Shown: positions 1 through 13,616 of the stretch, one piece after another
How the letters are laid out: each line of letters opens with the position of its first letter
How positions within the stretch are numbered: the stretch's first letter is position 1
Assembly: GCF_001039355.2 (NCBI RefSeq)
Contig: NW_019774125.1
Location: 50,469-101,250 of the forward strand
DNA: 50,782 bases
DNA from: Lingula anatina
Taxonomy: Eukaryota; Brachiopoda; Lingulata; Lingulida; Lingulidae
Direction of reading: 5' to 3'
Program-made: the position numbers and the translations under genes
The notes under the pieces: model-generated
What the model saw: the letters and a program-made list of their open reading frames with translations, nothing else
Databases searched by the model: none
Told to the model about the DNA's origin: nothing

Positions 1-109
1 CTGTACTAGTATATTAATATATAAAATACACAAACTATTCATATTGATTCTTCGCCTGACACAAGTCTCAATGAAAGAAAACACCTAAGACACCATATCA
101 AGTTCCAAG

Positions 110-115
110 TTTATT
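110..115 (-). promoter_or_regulatory. Polyadenylation signal AATAAA
   Basis: TTTATT on the plus strand reads AATAAA in the gene direction. It is the only perfect hexamer between the stop codon and the window edge. Confidence 0.4.
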
Positions 116-906
116 GAAAAAATTTATAATCACTGGGAATAATTTCTTTAGCGGTATGAAATAATATTATCACAGGAATAAATTCCATTTAGATATTAAC
201 AATCATAAACTTTTTTAATTCATTAATATTACTTCATGCAGGTGACATAACACTTCTTATTTAACCATGTTGCAATACTTGCAAATACTGCACTTAATTG
301 TGATTTAACATTTCCATAACCGCGGAAAAACTATGAGAAGGTACTTCCTGAGAAAGGACCAAATTCACCTTTTTGTTTGAAATAATTTTTATAAGATAAA
401 CTTATGTTCCAAAACCATTTTGTACTAAATTTTTCTTGGTGTTTAATTGTTTTACAAAAATTATGAAAAGTAATATTTCTGCCTTTAAGAGACATGAACT
501 TGAACTTTTTTGCTCTAAAATCCACAACTTAGAAACACACTCTTTGTCATCCAAATAAGGGGAACTTTGTGTTGGAAGTACATTTAACAAACTGAACAAT
601 TTCCACTGACTTTATGTACCAAAAGCTTGGTTAGAATGTTCCCCATAATATAATTTTACAAGAAAAATACTGTAATCCGGTTAAAATATACATTTAAGTA
701 ACAACAGATAAACGTACAATACAGGTAAACGTACAAATAAGAATAATGCTGGTAAAAAGTAAATCATTTCTAAAATGTAAAACTGCACAGTTAACAAGTT
801 TTTTTTTTTTTTGGTTTAGAAATTTTTTTGATGTAATTTTGTGTTTATGCATGAAATTCTAAATGTATGGTGCAGTAAAAGAAAGCTGTCAAAAATGACA
901 CGCTAA

Positions 907-1121
907 GGCTGTATTCCCAGAGCTTTTAGATCGATCTATCCACACGGGGAGTCTCACTAGATTACTGTCAGATAATCCGGCCTAGAAGTCCGTCCCGCCT
1001 ACTACAAGCTGTAAGGGGGTAATTAACTTTCGTGTCTGCTTGGCTGACAGCTATTTAGCGTGAACCCCCAGGGAGTTAGGTCGATCTAAAGTAGATCGAT
1101 CTAATCTCTGGAAATGGGGTC
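907..1121. mobile_element. MITE family 1, copy a (215 bp)
   Basis: Terminal inverted repeats: GGCTGTATTCCCAGAG on the left and, reversed, GACCCCATTTCCAGAG on the right, both running into TAGATCGATCTA. It is flanked by TAA on both sides (904-906, 1122-1124), which fits a PIF/Harbinger-like TWA target duplication. No coding capacity. Confidence 0.75.
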
Positions 1122-2044
1122 TAAGCATACATGAAAAGTAAATACATTGGTGTTGGAAGCTATACAAATGGATATGGCATACATAACTAAGAATTATCAT
1201 TACTCAATTCTTGAACAATCACAGTCTGGTGTATTCCCAACATATTCATACAACTGGCAATACATATAGCTTTGGTTACTGCTTTTGACTTATATTTCAC
1301 TTATAAAAACTAGTAACAGTAATCTATATATCTCAAAATTCGCCACAATTGGCATTAAACAAGATAGTATCAAAATGCATATACGAAGTGGCCAGCCATT
1401 GTATACTAAAAAGCTCAATATCAAAAAGTAAAGATCAGGTGGACGGAATTTGGACAGAGAGTAAATATACTTGAACCATGCATCACCTTTGAGGCAGATT
1501 ACATTCAATTTGCCATCTTCACGGCCAATTTTAAGTTCCAATATGATGGTTTTATCAAACCAGTGATATATATGTTAACCACACATTTGGATACAGTTTT
1601 GTAATCTCTGAGACAGATCCTGGAATCAGATTTGCTGAAAATCCCTCGAGAGTCTGGAAGCACATTATTAAGGTGATCAAAAAGGCATCAATTTCACACC
1701 AGTAAAGTCTGCATGGTCACTTGGTTGTTCTAAATATCATGTGTAGATGTGTGTGATATGTATGTATGTATATACATTATTAAGATACTTGGCAGTCTGA
1801 TAGCTACATTATATAGAGACTAAAATGTCACAACACACAGAGCACACAGTTATAGGTTACAATTACAAGATCACAATAGGTCTCCAGACTGCACATTAAG
1901 ATGGCTCAGTGTTGCCTACAGGCTGACACTGACCCAACACAGTGTGTAGTCTGTGACGGGTGTACATGTACATGTATATATGAGATATCCGTTTCCTCTA
2001 CATCACAGCATAACGCACACTTGCTTTGTTAATTCACACTCGCA

Positions 2045-2081
2045 TGTGTGTGTGTGTATATATAATATATATATATATATA
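2045..2081. repeat. (TG)n(TA)n microsatellite
   Basis: TG dinucleotides pass into TA dinucleotides just downstream of the stop codon, in the presumed 3' UTR. Confidence 0.9.
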
Positions 2082-2100
2082 GTCATCGTCATAGGAAATT

Positions 2101-2527
2101 TTACTCGGCTGCAGGCAGGTTGTACACTGCAGGTCCAGGTACGTCATTGGCATCGACTGGCATCACAGGTGTTACCATGTTGCGCTCAGGGGTATGTGGA
2201 CGCGAGGAAGACTGAACAGCAGATCCTCCGAGACCTACAGAGACCTCATTACGACTGGAGTTTCTGGAAACGGGACGCTCCTCTTCCTTTTCCTTTCTAG
2301 GTGTGAGAGAACCTCCGTTGGAGAATGGGCGCTCGTTTTCTATGGACCTGGATGTGCTTCCTTCGGAGGATGGGCGAGAATTTCTCTGAGCTTCTGGATC
2401 GACGAATGTAGAGTCTGGTCCTGACTGCAGAGTGAATCCTGTAGGATCTCTGTGATAGGACATGGGTCGTACAGTTCCACTGTTGGGACTGTAGCCGTCT
2501 TGTGGCTCGACCTTTTTACCTTTGCCC
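2101..2527 (-). CDS. Cytoplasmic tail exon and stop codon
   Basis: It follows acceptor ATTTCAG and reads [17 protein letters not shown], then a Ser/Pro/Arg-rich tail including [19 protein letters not shown] and [17 protein letters not shown], ending VYNLPAAE and TAA. It has about 142 residues, many Ser and RxxS-type sites, and is probably disordered. No kinase, PDZ-ligand or other domain is seen. The C-terminus lies inside a continuous frame 2101-2527. Confidence 0.85.
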
Positions 2528-5500
2528 CTGAAATATTAATAATTGTTATATAATATTCTTATTATTAATTTAAGAACAATTCCTTTTTCCTTCAAATGTT
2601 TTCATAAAATAATGGATATAATAATTATTATTAAAACCTTTGAAGAAAATATGCTTCAAGTATTAATTAGAAAATAATAAGCTTGAAATGATACAAAAAC
2701 CAAAACATATCTCTACATGTACATCTGAGACTGTTTCTTTTTGGTCATGCCATGAATAAGGTGAAGCAAACATATAACAAGCAAAACAAAAACTATAACT
2801 CACTTCAGCACGACCAGAACAACAACCGCCACTACAACAATGACCACGATAATGGGCAGCACTGTGCCTAGGATGATGGCCCAAGTCATGTCAGTGGCAG
2901 TGGAGACAGGAAGAGCCTGGGTGGTGTTTGATGCTGCTGTCGTCTGCAACAGAAGATGAAAAAATGAATGAAGAATTCCTCAGTGAGAATTTAATTTGAA
3001 ACAAATGCAGATGTAATATTGGAGAGGATAAATATAAGATCTTTTCTCCTATATTAATTTCAAATCGCTTCAGACAAAAACAAATAATCTATAGTCATGT
3101 AATGTTACCAAATTTCAAAAACTATTATCAAACATGGTATTATTTAAATATAAATGATAAATTAACTGTTAATTAATAAATTAGTTAATTTACTTATTCA
3201 TTTTTATAAGTATATTATGATATATCTACATAATATATTTATTCATATTTAGAGGATTGATTGATGGGTGTTGTATTACACAATCAGTGACTTTGACTGA
3301 GGTTGACATAATTTAATTATTATTACTTTCACTCATTCATTAATTAAAATATATATAATAAAATGTCTTACCGGTGCCATGGTGGTTTGGTCCGCAGGTG
3401 TCACCACACCTAAGGTGATGTTTGCAGACGGGTAAGCTGATGCCACCACAGAGACAATGGAAGAAGACCTAAAATGTTGCGAATAATTTTATTGCTATTG
3501 TGTGCATGCACCAGAAGTTGAAAATAAAGCCAGTGAATGGTCAATACACGTTTGTAGTTTGTGCGTTTTTGGTGTAAATTATACCACTATATTATTTTCT
3601 CCTCAAGCAATAGACCCCACGTTGAAAGCAACAGTTGGTACTTTGATTCTCATCTCATTAGAAAAACTTGTTAGTAACATTATTACCCTTATGAAAAAGT
3701 CCTATAGGATCCTATACGATCCATTAAGATTCTATAGGAAATTGGCCCAATTTCCTATAGGATCTTATAGGATCCTATAAGACTTTTTCTTAGGGTAGTA
3801 CCATTAACGTTGATGTTTTGTCGATTGCTGTGGCACAGAAATTAAAATATACATACACTGCGCTGTTCAGCACTATGGACTGGAAGGTGGACTGGTCAAT
3901 AACAAACTCTGAGGATGGGTCAAAGTTCACTGAAAAGAGAAATTATAGAATATCAACATCGCTGCAACCAATATTCACCTTTACTTAAAATTATATTGTA
4001 AGTTCCCTGGCTTTGGTCAAAATTCATAGAGATGGCATATAACTAAAATGTGGGGTAAAACTTGAAATTTATCATTGTGATAATTGTAATTGAATCTAAT
4101 GATTAAATATAAACAGAAAGATAACCATGACTGTGCATACATGAAACAGGCCTATTATAAGTACCCTAAAGCAAATGAATGAAATGAAATGAATGAAAAA
4201 TACATATATAACTCCAGGAATATTTATGTGAACAAGGCTCTACATGTACCTACATCTTTTATTCCTTTCCATAAGTATAATGTTGCCAGTACCCTATATT
4301 TTAACTGTACCATGAAAAATTCTGAACTGTTTTATTAACCTGTGTTTAAGTTCACAGATGGCAGCACCAGCAATTCCCCACTTACCGGCTCTCTTCTTCC
4401 TTCCACTGACTACTACAGACGTTGAGGCATTGCCCGCAGCACAAAGGTCATTGTCCTTAGGTGATTTGGCCACAATCAGAAGGTCTGTCAACGTGGAATC
4501 CAGTGGATTGACACGAGGATAATCGCCTCCAATCTGTACGTAGGTGTTGTTGGTGAAGGTCAAGGTGATATTGTCACTGATGATACTGGAAAATATTTCA
4601 TTGGACATATTAAGTTGTTGTTAAGGTCAGATGGGTTGTATAAATTTATCGCTTCTGATATTACATATTATATATATTGTATTGTACAGAACAATTTAGT
4701 CTGTTCATGAAATGCACAGATTGAATGTTTAACTGATTTCTTTAAAGTAACAATTTAATTGGAATAGAAAATACAACCATGCAAGTACAAAATTGTAATT
4801 GTAACATATAAAGCTTTGTGACACATCAATCATCAGATTATATGTCCACTTCGGTGAATATAAGAAATTTTTTAAGCTGTCACGTATGAATTATACTCAC
4901 AGAGACCCACTGTTGGGGCAACAAGTGCTGTACTCAGATGGTTGTTTACAGTGGTCATTCAGGGCTCCAACAATGACATTAACAATATGGTCCTTGATGG
5001 CTGTCACCTGTGAAAATGGTTTGTATGTGACATACGTAAATAAGTGTTATCGCATTTCATAGTGTACCCCATACAATACATTTGATTAAATTATGTACAC
5101 TACGATATCAAAACAAAACATATTTGAAACACAACTATTTGTCAGAAACATTACTGGTTTATTCCATTCTTCAAATTATTACCAATATTTACCAATAAAT
5201 CACCTAACTAGGATACCAAAACAAACTTGAAACAATTATCTGAAGCATTACTGATTGATTCCACTTTTCAAATTATTATCAGCTGGTCATATATTAATCA
5301 ATAAACCTATATTGTGTGTTTGTCATCAAAGCCTTTAAAATTCTTATACTACTCAGGGTAGGGGATATATAATTATTTAAATCATGTTGGGGTAGAAAAT
5401 ACTAGCATGCCATACCTGATCCACTGTGACTCCGCCCAGAGACACAATGACACCATAGTTGTTCTCTGTTTCACTCACTGGAAACAAAATGCAAAAGCAA

Positions 5501-8500
5501 GTTTTTCAGATTGGATGAACTAGCACCTTATCAATGTCACAATGCCAAAAAAAAGCAATGGAGATGCAATCTTTCAAACTGATTATATAGCCAATATTAG
5601 ATTACAATGAAAATGCAGAGAGAAAAAGCCTCAACAAAAAGTTGTTTCAAACCTAAATATCATTGCCCCATATCTCTTTTCCACTCAGAAAAATATGCTT
5701 ACATATTATTCAGTATTTCAGGCCTTAAACTCTCGTCACACAATAATTTCAATTTATAAACAAAAGACACTGTTAGAAAAAAATAAGACTTACATGGGCA
5801 GTACTCAGTGTTGCAAGTCTGAGTCTCTGTGACGTTTCCAGAGCAAGGCAAGCCATTGCCAACCTGTGTTGGGTTTGTACAGGAACGGTTCCTCCATTGG
5901 GTTCCACCAGCACAGGTTACTGTACAAGTAGACCAGTTGCCCCAGGCTGAGAATCCTCCATCACGATCTGTTCAGAATTTAAAATATACTTGTCACACAG
6001 GTTATATCGCCATGTTATTTTTTTGTTCAAAAGCTGATATGACTGAGATAAGAGACTTCTATTGATAAATTGCACCAGAACATTTCAAAACAAGCATTGT
6101 GAAATTTTAATTCCCAACAGGTAAAAAATGCAGTTGATAGATATGCAATATGAAAATTTGAGAGCATTATTTGATTTTTTTTCTAATTTCCTACCTTTGC
6201 ATTCCACTCCACTTGCACTGAGTTTGTATCCATTTGTACATGAGCATTGATAGCCACCGATCAAGTTGAGGCATTGAATGTTACTGCCAATACATGGGTT
6301 GCTCTCTGTACACTCATCCTTGTCTGAAATAATTAAAAAATTTAATTACCTAGTAAATACCTATTTTTATTCCATGTAAAGAAATATTAAGTACTGTAAC
6401 GACAATAACAATATAACAATAATCTAACACAGAAAATTAAGTAAAACATTTAAGTTTATTTATATATTCTATATGTCAAAAGACAGAAAATATGTAGTGA
6501 TGGTACTGCAAGACTCCGTGCTCTTGTATAATATGCTACCACAATGAACTATATTGTAAACATTGTATTATATTTACCAATACAAGTCTTTCCATCAGTG
6601 TCCAGTTTGTAGAAATCATTCTGGCACAAGCAGGTGTCCACACCACTGACCACTGCACACAGGTCACTACAGCCATGACCAGCAGAGCAGGTGGTCTTCA
6701 CTGGAATCAAATATAATTTTTTAAACAATTAAATGAAAATGTCTCTTTTTGTTCATCATAATAATTGTACCTTGTGTCTTAAATCTTGCACAGGTTAAGA
6801 TCCAAATAATATTTTGTTTAGTATATTACAATAAATGAACAATCAGAATTCAAACAGATATTGAACATGTCAAAAGAATTTTAAATATAATTAGTTTTAA
6901 TTAAATAGCAAACCCTACAGACAAACAAAATAATAATGTCGGTTTTTGCTTTTTCAATGCTGTATTTCAGCTTATTTACAGCTTACAGTTATTTTTTGGA
7001 TAAAAAGCACAACTCTTCCTCCTTTACAACTAACAAATCCGAAGCTGACCTCAGTGATTTTTACGACAATTTTTATGTTAATTTTGACTTACGTGTGCAG
7101 TTCTTCTGGTCCGCGGCCAGGACAAATCCTGACTGGCAGTCACAGCGGAAAGTGCCAGCAACGTTGACACACAGCTGGGTACAATCATGTTGTGGGTTAG
7201 AGGCATCACATTCATTGATGTCTGAAATAAAGAGATAATAATAATAATAATGATAGTAATAATAATAATAATAGTTAAAATAATTATTACTAATAAAGCA
7301 ATATTATTCAATCTATTTAAGAATTATAATGGGTGTTACAATAATGACTTGTATAAAAAGATACAATAGTTATATAAATGCAAAAGACATCAAAATACAT
7401 TTTAAAGAATAATAATTATTATCATTATATTATTTTACTAAATGTGAAACTACTCATGACTCGTGCTATTTGCACATTTATAAAACTAAAGAGACAACAT
7501 ACCATTTGGTCATAATACCATTGGTGTAAATTGAAACTGAACATCATCTACAACTAGAACGCCAACTATTTCACGTAATTTATTCATTTTTTGTGCAATA
7601 TTAGCACAATTAATGCAGGAAACTCCAGACATAACACTAAAAGTGTGTCAACAAAGTCAAGGTCACTTACCATCGCAGAGATGTCTATCATCTGCCAAGA
7701 GATATCCAGTACGGCAGCTGCAGTTGTAGGTGCCTGGATAATTGTGACACTGACCACGCCCACGAATGACATCACAGCCACCAGAATCAGACGAAGTGCA
7801 TTCATCAATGTCAGCACAGCTCACGCCATCGCCAGTGTATCCAGCGATACAAGCGCAAGTGTACGCGCCCTGCGTGTTGGTACAGCTACCCAGGGTAGCA
7901 TGACAGGCATGGCTGCCCTCCGAGCACTCATCAATGTCTGCAAAATAAAAACGGTACTAAGAAATTGCTATTGTTAATAATATACTAGGCAAGAAAAATA
8001 AAAGAAAAATGCTAGTGGGCCATTTTTGTATAAAGCCTGAGTATGTTGATGGTCACTTTTGTCTAAATATCAATTAAGTCCAATATGTAAATGTATACCC
8101 ATGTAATTTCCACACAGTTAAAAAAAGCCTTTCCAAGGTAATGCAAAGAGATGGTCTCGTTTATCACAAAATTAAAAGCCAATGCAAAAATTAAAAAAAA
8201 CAGCAAAAATTTACAATTCTATTCTTTAACTTACCAACACAAGTCCCTGCCACCATTCTGTACCCAGCAACGCAGTCACAGCGATAACCAGGAGCCTCGT
8301 TGACGCAGACAGAGTTAGCAGAACAGGTGGCTGTCATAGCTGAACACTCATCAATATCTGTAATATTTCAATATGTAACAAGTAAGTGTTAAAACATTCA
8401 TTTATTTATATAATTATAATCTCACATATTTTTCTTTTTATCAATTTTTCTTATTATAATTCATATTTTATGCCTCTGTCTAAACTGATATTTTCAAGAC

Positions 8501-10757
8501 TGCATAGGTAGATTTAACCTGCCTAAAATGTCAAGTAAATTGTGAAACTTGACAAGGACACAATATCAATACCTGGAACTCTTTTATTACACTAAATGGA
8601 AACAAAATATATTTTATTAGTATATCAACTACATTTTTCCCTTTTCATTTTCACTCAGTTCTTAGAATAAAATTCAATGTCTCTTATATCTCATTTGACA
8701 TGAAAACAATTTCTAGTTTTAAAATTCAATCATTATTATTATTATTACCATATCCAGAAAAGGATCAACCCTGAGTGATTAAAACGATTTAATAAATAAA
8801 TGAATAGATAAGCTTCCACACACTCACAACATCTGCTGATAAGTTTACTGACACTAAACAATTATCATTTACGGGAATACTTACCAATACACTTCTTAGA
8901 CTCCACCTGTTGGTACTGAGTGGAGTCAATACACTCACAGTGGAAAGTGCCTGGGTCGTTGACGCAGCGGACATTGTCAGATGTCAAACAGGAGTGGGTA
9001 CTGCTGGAGGCGCACTCATCAATATCTGCAATGTATGTCCAGAAGACGTCAACAATGTAGAACGATTGATTGTATTACCTCAAACAGAGAAAAACTGGAC
9101 TGAAAGCTGCAATCAATTGTTTAATTTAAAATTAAGATTTAAAATTTAACTTTTTAATTCAACTACTTTTGATTAATCTTGTGTCAAAGTTTAGACCAAA
9201 TTTTTAAAGGGAGCATTTGGCCCAACAAATAGTTCATTCAGGATAATGCCATCAGTGATACTACAACAAACTTTCTAAGCACTCTCTAAACATACCAAAG
9301 ATTTAATTTTACCCAACAGCAGTAAATGTTTTTAATGAGTACTATTATACTACTATGTTGCACCTTTTAACCGACAAAACTGTTTATAGAAATTAGACAT
9401 TTCTCAATAGATCACAAAAAAAATTTAATGTTTAAATGTGATAGTAAATCATTATTCCTTTTCTGCCAGTACACTTACCTGTGCAGTTCTTGCCATCACT
9501 GGCCAGGTTGTAGCCTTTAGCACATTGACAGACATCAGTGTTGTTGATCTTGGCACACATGTAAGAGCAGCCATGGCCGCTATCACACTGGTTAGCAGCT
9601 AGATATGGATTAAAATATTGAAATTGTAGGAAATATAAACACTATGGGAAGTGAAAATACAAGAGACTCCAAAGTGGACTCCACACAACCTGTTCTTTAA
9701 TTTAGTGTCCTTTGGAATCTTTTGAAATTATTACCATGAAAATTGCCAAACTGAACAAATGGTCTGTTCACAATTGCTGTTACTGCTGTTCATCTTTAAG
9801 GTTGTATCAAATCATGACAAAAAATTATGAAAACTTATGAAACTAATATGAAATTTTTGAAAACAAAAAACTTTCCTGCAGGTTATGCACTAGTTTACTT
9901 TTTCAGTTTTTAATTAATTAAGTGTTAAACTTTATTGACTCGGTGTTATTTTAAACTCATACTTACGTTCACAAGTGGTGCCGTCTGCTTTGAGCACAAA
10001 GTCTGTGGGGCAGGTACAGATATAACTACCAACAGTGTTATTACAATAGACACTGGAATAACATCCATGGTCTGCTTCCAAAGCACACTCATCATAATCT
10101 GGAAATGTGTATGAGAATTGCTTTTTTTTTTAATTTTTATTTCACTATGGTGCAAGATCTATTATTTTCATATAAATTGTACATAAATTGCATTAATTTG
10201 AAAAAAAAAAAGAATGGAAATCTTGGAATTGTTGTGATAAAAGAAATTAATTGCCTGACTTCCTGTGGTTGTAAAAAAAAAAACGGGAAAAAATCCACTT
10301 TTTAGAATACAAGTGAACTAAAAGAAAAAGTAATGATAAAGAATAACAATTATAATGAATTAATTTTTTAGAATCACTACAGAAAAAAAAGCCACCAAAA
10401 TTAAAGTCAATAAAAACATTGAATATTAACAATAATTAGATACAGTTTACTAGCATAAGCATAATGAAACATGGAAAAGAAAATGAGCGAGGGATGAAAC
10501 TGAAACAAATAACATGAATTACAATAACTCACCATCACAACTATATCCATCAGCATTAAGGACGTAGCCATTTCCACAGAAGCAAGAGTAGCTTCCCATG
10601 TTGTTGGTGCAGCCCTGGATGCATCCACCCTGGTCAGCACGACTACACTCATTCTCATCTAGAATAGGAGTTATATATATACATGTACATGTAGTTTATA
10701 TTGTGTGAATATGTTTGTGTTTGTGCATTTGTCTACAGAATCACTTTTCATCTATGT

Positions 10758-10836
<79 letters not shown>

Positions 10837-13026
10837 ATCAACAATCTTTAAAGAAAACATAATTTTTACAGTTACGTCAGTTAAAATGTTTCCAATTACC
10901 AGCACAGATGAAGCCATCTCCAGTGTAGCCAGTGTTACAGGCACAACTGTAACTGCCAACAGTGTTGTTACAGGATGCATAATTCTTGTCACAATCATTA
11001 GTTGTTGCGGAGGCACATTCATCTTTGTCTATAAAAATTATTATATTGTACAAATATGTATATTTAATGTAAATTCTATACTTAAAATATACATGAAATA
11101 TTAATACATTTTATAACATAATGCAATCTACAAGGAATTGCTTATAAAGTGTAGCTGCAGCACATAGCACGAGGTGCACAACAGAATTTTAATAACCCAA
11201 TTAATTTAAGTTATAAGCAAAAGTAGATCTTTTAGAAGTTGCATCAATGCTAATTGCAAAATACACCAGCTGCTATTGACTCAACAATTTTGTCATCCAA
11301 GCAAAAAATAACTGAATGGCGATCAACTAAGTTTTATATGACTTTGACATTCAACTAACAGTATAGACCTTCTGCAAAAACAAGATGCTCCAAATACAGC
11401 AAAAGAGAATTATTATCCATGATCATTCAAAATTCTTGGACACTGCCACATACTAGTCAAGTAAGGTTGGAATATAATTTGTAAATCATCGGGATGAAAT
11501 ATAAGCTGCATGCACTGTGAAAATCACACATACCATCACAAGTGATCCCATCTGCATTCAGGTTGTAGCCACCAGAGCAACTGCAGGTATAACCACCATC
11601 GGTGTTGGTGCAGGAGCCTTTTGTAAGATCACAGTTATGTAGGGCGGCGCCACCAGCTGTGGTCTCTGTGCACTCATCCACATCTAAAATAGGGAAGAAA
11701 GATTACTGAATCAAAGATATTGCACCTGATAATTTTTTACTTGATTTCAATCATTACTGGATTATCTAAAATAGGAAAAGACCTTATTTTTAAAAATCTG
11801 TACTGAACTTTTTAAGAATTGCCAACTCCTATAAACCTATACAAGTTAATCAATCAATCAATCAACAGTACTCAATCACAAATCAATCAAAAATACAACC
11901 AACCAACCAATCAACCAACCAACCACCCACTCAACTAACTCAGCCAACCAACCAACCAACCAGCCAATCAAACAATAAACTAATCAATTAATCAACCAAG
12001 CACTTTGACAACCAATCAGTCAATAGTTTATTCAAACAATCAATTAATAAAGAATATTCCATACCAATACAAGTTCTCTGGTTCAGATCCAGTTTGTACC
12101 CTGAGCTGCAGGAGCAGTTGTATCCTCCAACGATATTGGTACAGGTGGCGACACCTGCTGGCAGACACTGATGGGAGCCCAGACACTCGTTCACATCTGA
12201 AACATTTTAATTTTTTGTTGAATATTTTATACTGGTAAAGTCATGGCATTAACATTAATTTTTCTCATCAAGCAAATTTACTGCAAACATGCATGCCTCA
12301 TTTCAAAAGTCATTTTTTTGATATGAGCATTCTTAAGTAATAATTCTAAAAGTAAAGTTCTAAATAATTTTCAATGTGTTATTGTAATTTTTTAACAAAA
12401 TTTCCAAAATTTTTCCTTCATTTTGGCATTGCCAAAATTTGGTTACTGTAACTGAGTACTACTTGACACCGATCACGCAAAGACATTTCATTATTAGCTT
12501 TATCTTTATCTTCTTCTATTTTAAATACAATTCCCTCATTAAAACACAATAAACTGACCAATGCACTTCATGTCACTGTCCAGGGCATAGTTATCTGGGC
12601 AGGAACAAGTGGGCACCCCACTGATGACCGCACAGGTAGGGTTGACCACTCCAGCATTACTACAGGTGGTTGCCTCAGAGCTAGAACACTGCTGCTCAGC
12701 TAGATAATGTACAGAAATATGTATAAACATAATGTGATATTGTGCTTCAAATATCTTAAATACACAGCATGGTTTTGCATGTTAATAACATACATTTGCC
12801 ACCACTACAAATGCGTTTACGAACATTTGTTTAAAAATTGTATGTTTTTGAATGTTTATGATATATGTGTGACACCCTTATAAATTTTCTTTACAAAATG
12901 TTTAAAAAAGGCAAAAAAGTCATTTGTAAATGGTAATTTAAGGCAATATCAGTTTGGCTACAGTTTGTTTCTAAAATGTGTGTATAGTTGTTATAATGAG
13001 AACAGCTAGACTACTTTCATATGCTG

Positions 13027-13076
<50 letters not shown>

Positions 13077-13555
13077 GGAATATTTACGTAGACAGGAGAC
13101 ATAATCAGCAGGGTTAAGTCTGTATCCTGTGGTACAGTTACATGTATAAGTTGCCATGCCATCGGTACATAACTGTTCACAATTGTTATCACCATCACAT
13201 TCATTGATTTCTGCAAATAACATAAAAACCATGTAGATAAGTGATAAAACACTGTGCAATTAAAATGATAATTCAAAGAAGCTGTATTTAAAGAGAATCA
13301 TGTGGATTTTGAGTTGATATGAGCCTAGGATATGCTGTTACTGTTATCACCCCCTTCCTGCAAGGAAGGATATAATTTTTCTTTAATTTGATAATTCATA
13401 CTCAAAATCATATCCAGCAGGAATTTTTACTGTTTTAAAATTATTTTATAAGATTTTAAAGTAATTATTTTAATAATATCATAATTTCTGACACAGAAAA
13501 TTTGAAACAAGTGAGAAGGAGGAGAGAGAGGTTTTGACCTACAGTGCAGATACTT

Positions 13556-13616
<61 letters not shown>

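Larger units (their letters stand above)
90..2100 (-). other. Likely 3' untranslated region
   Basis: Downstream of the stop I see no credible exon. It contains a (TG)n(TA)n microsatellite at 2045-2081 and a 215-bp MITE at 907-1121. The only minus-strand AATAAA I found below the stop is at 110-115, so a UTR of about 2 kb is the simplest model. Alternative ends at weaker signals are possible. Confidence 0.4.

Noticed and set aside
331-599. Minus-strand open frames near the left edge as a neighbouring gene
   Set aside because: Low-complexity, no domain and no splice context; fits the 3' UTR.
2194-2424. Plus-strand open frame opposite the tail exon
   Set aside because: Shadow of the cytoplasmic tail, which is supported by phase continuity with the transmembrane exon.
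7591-7977. 128-codon plus-strand open frame
   Set aside because: Antisense shadow of the double EGF exon 7671-7937; no independent support.
13017-13276. Open frames with poly-Tyr or poly-Leu ends
   Set aside because: The runs are translated (TAA)n microsatellite beyond the EGF exon donor.
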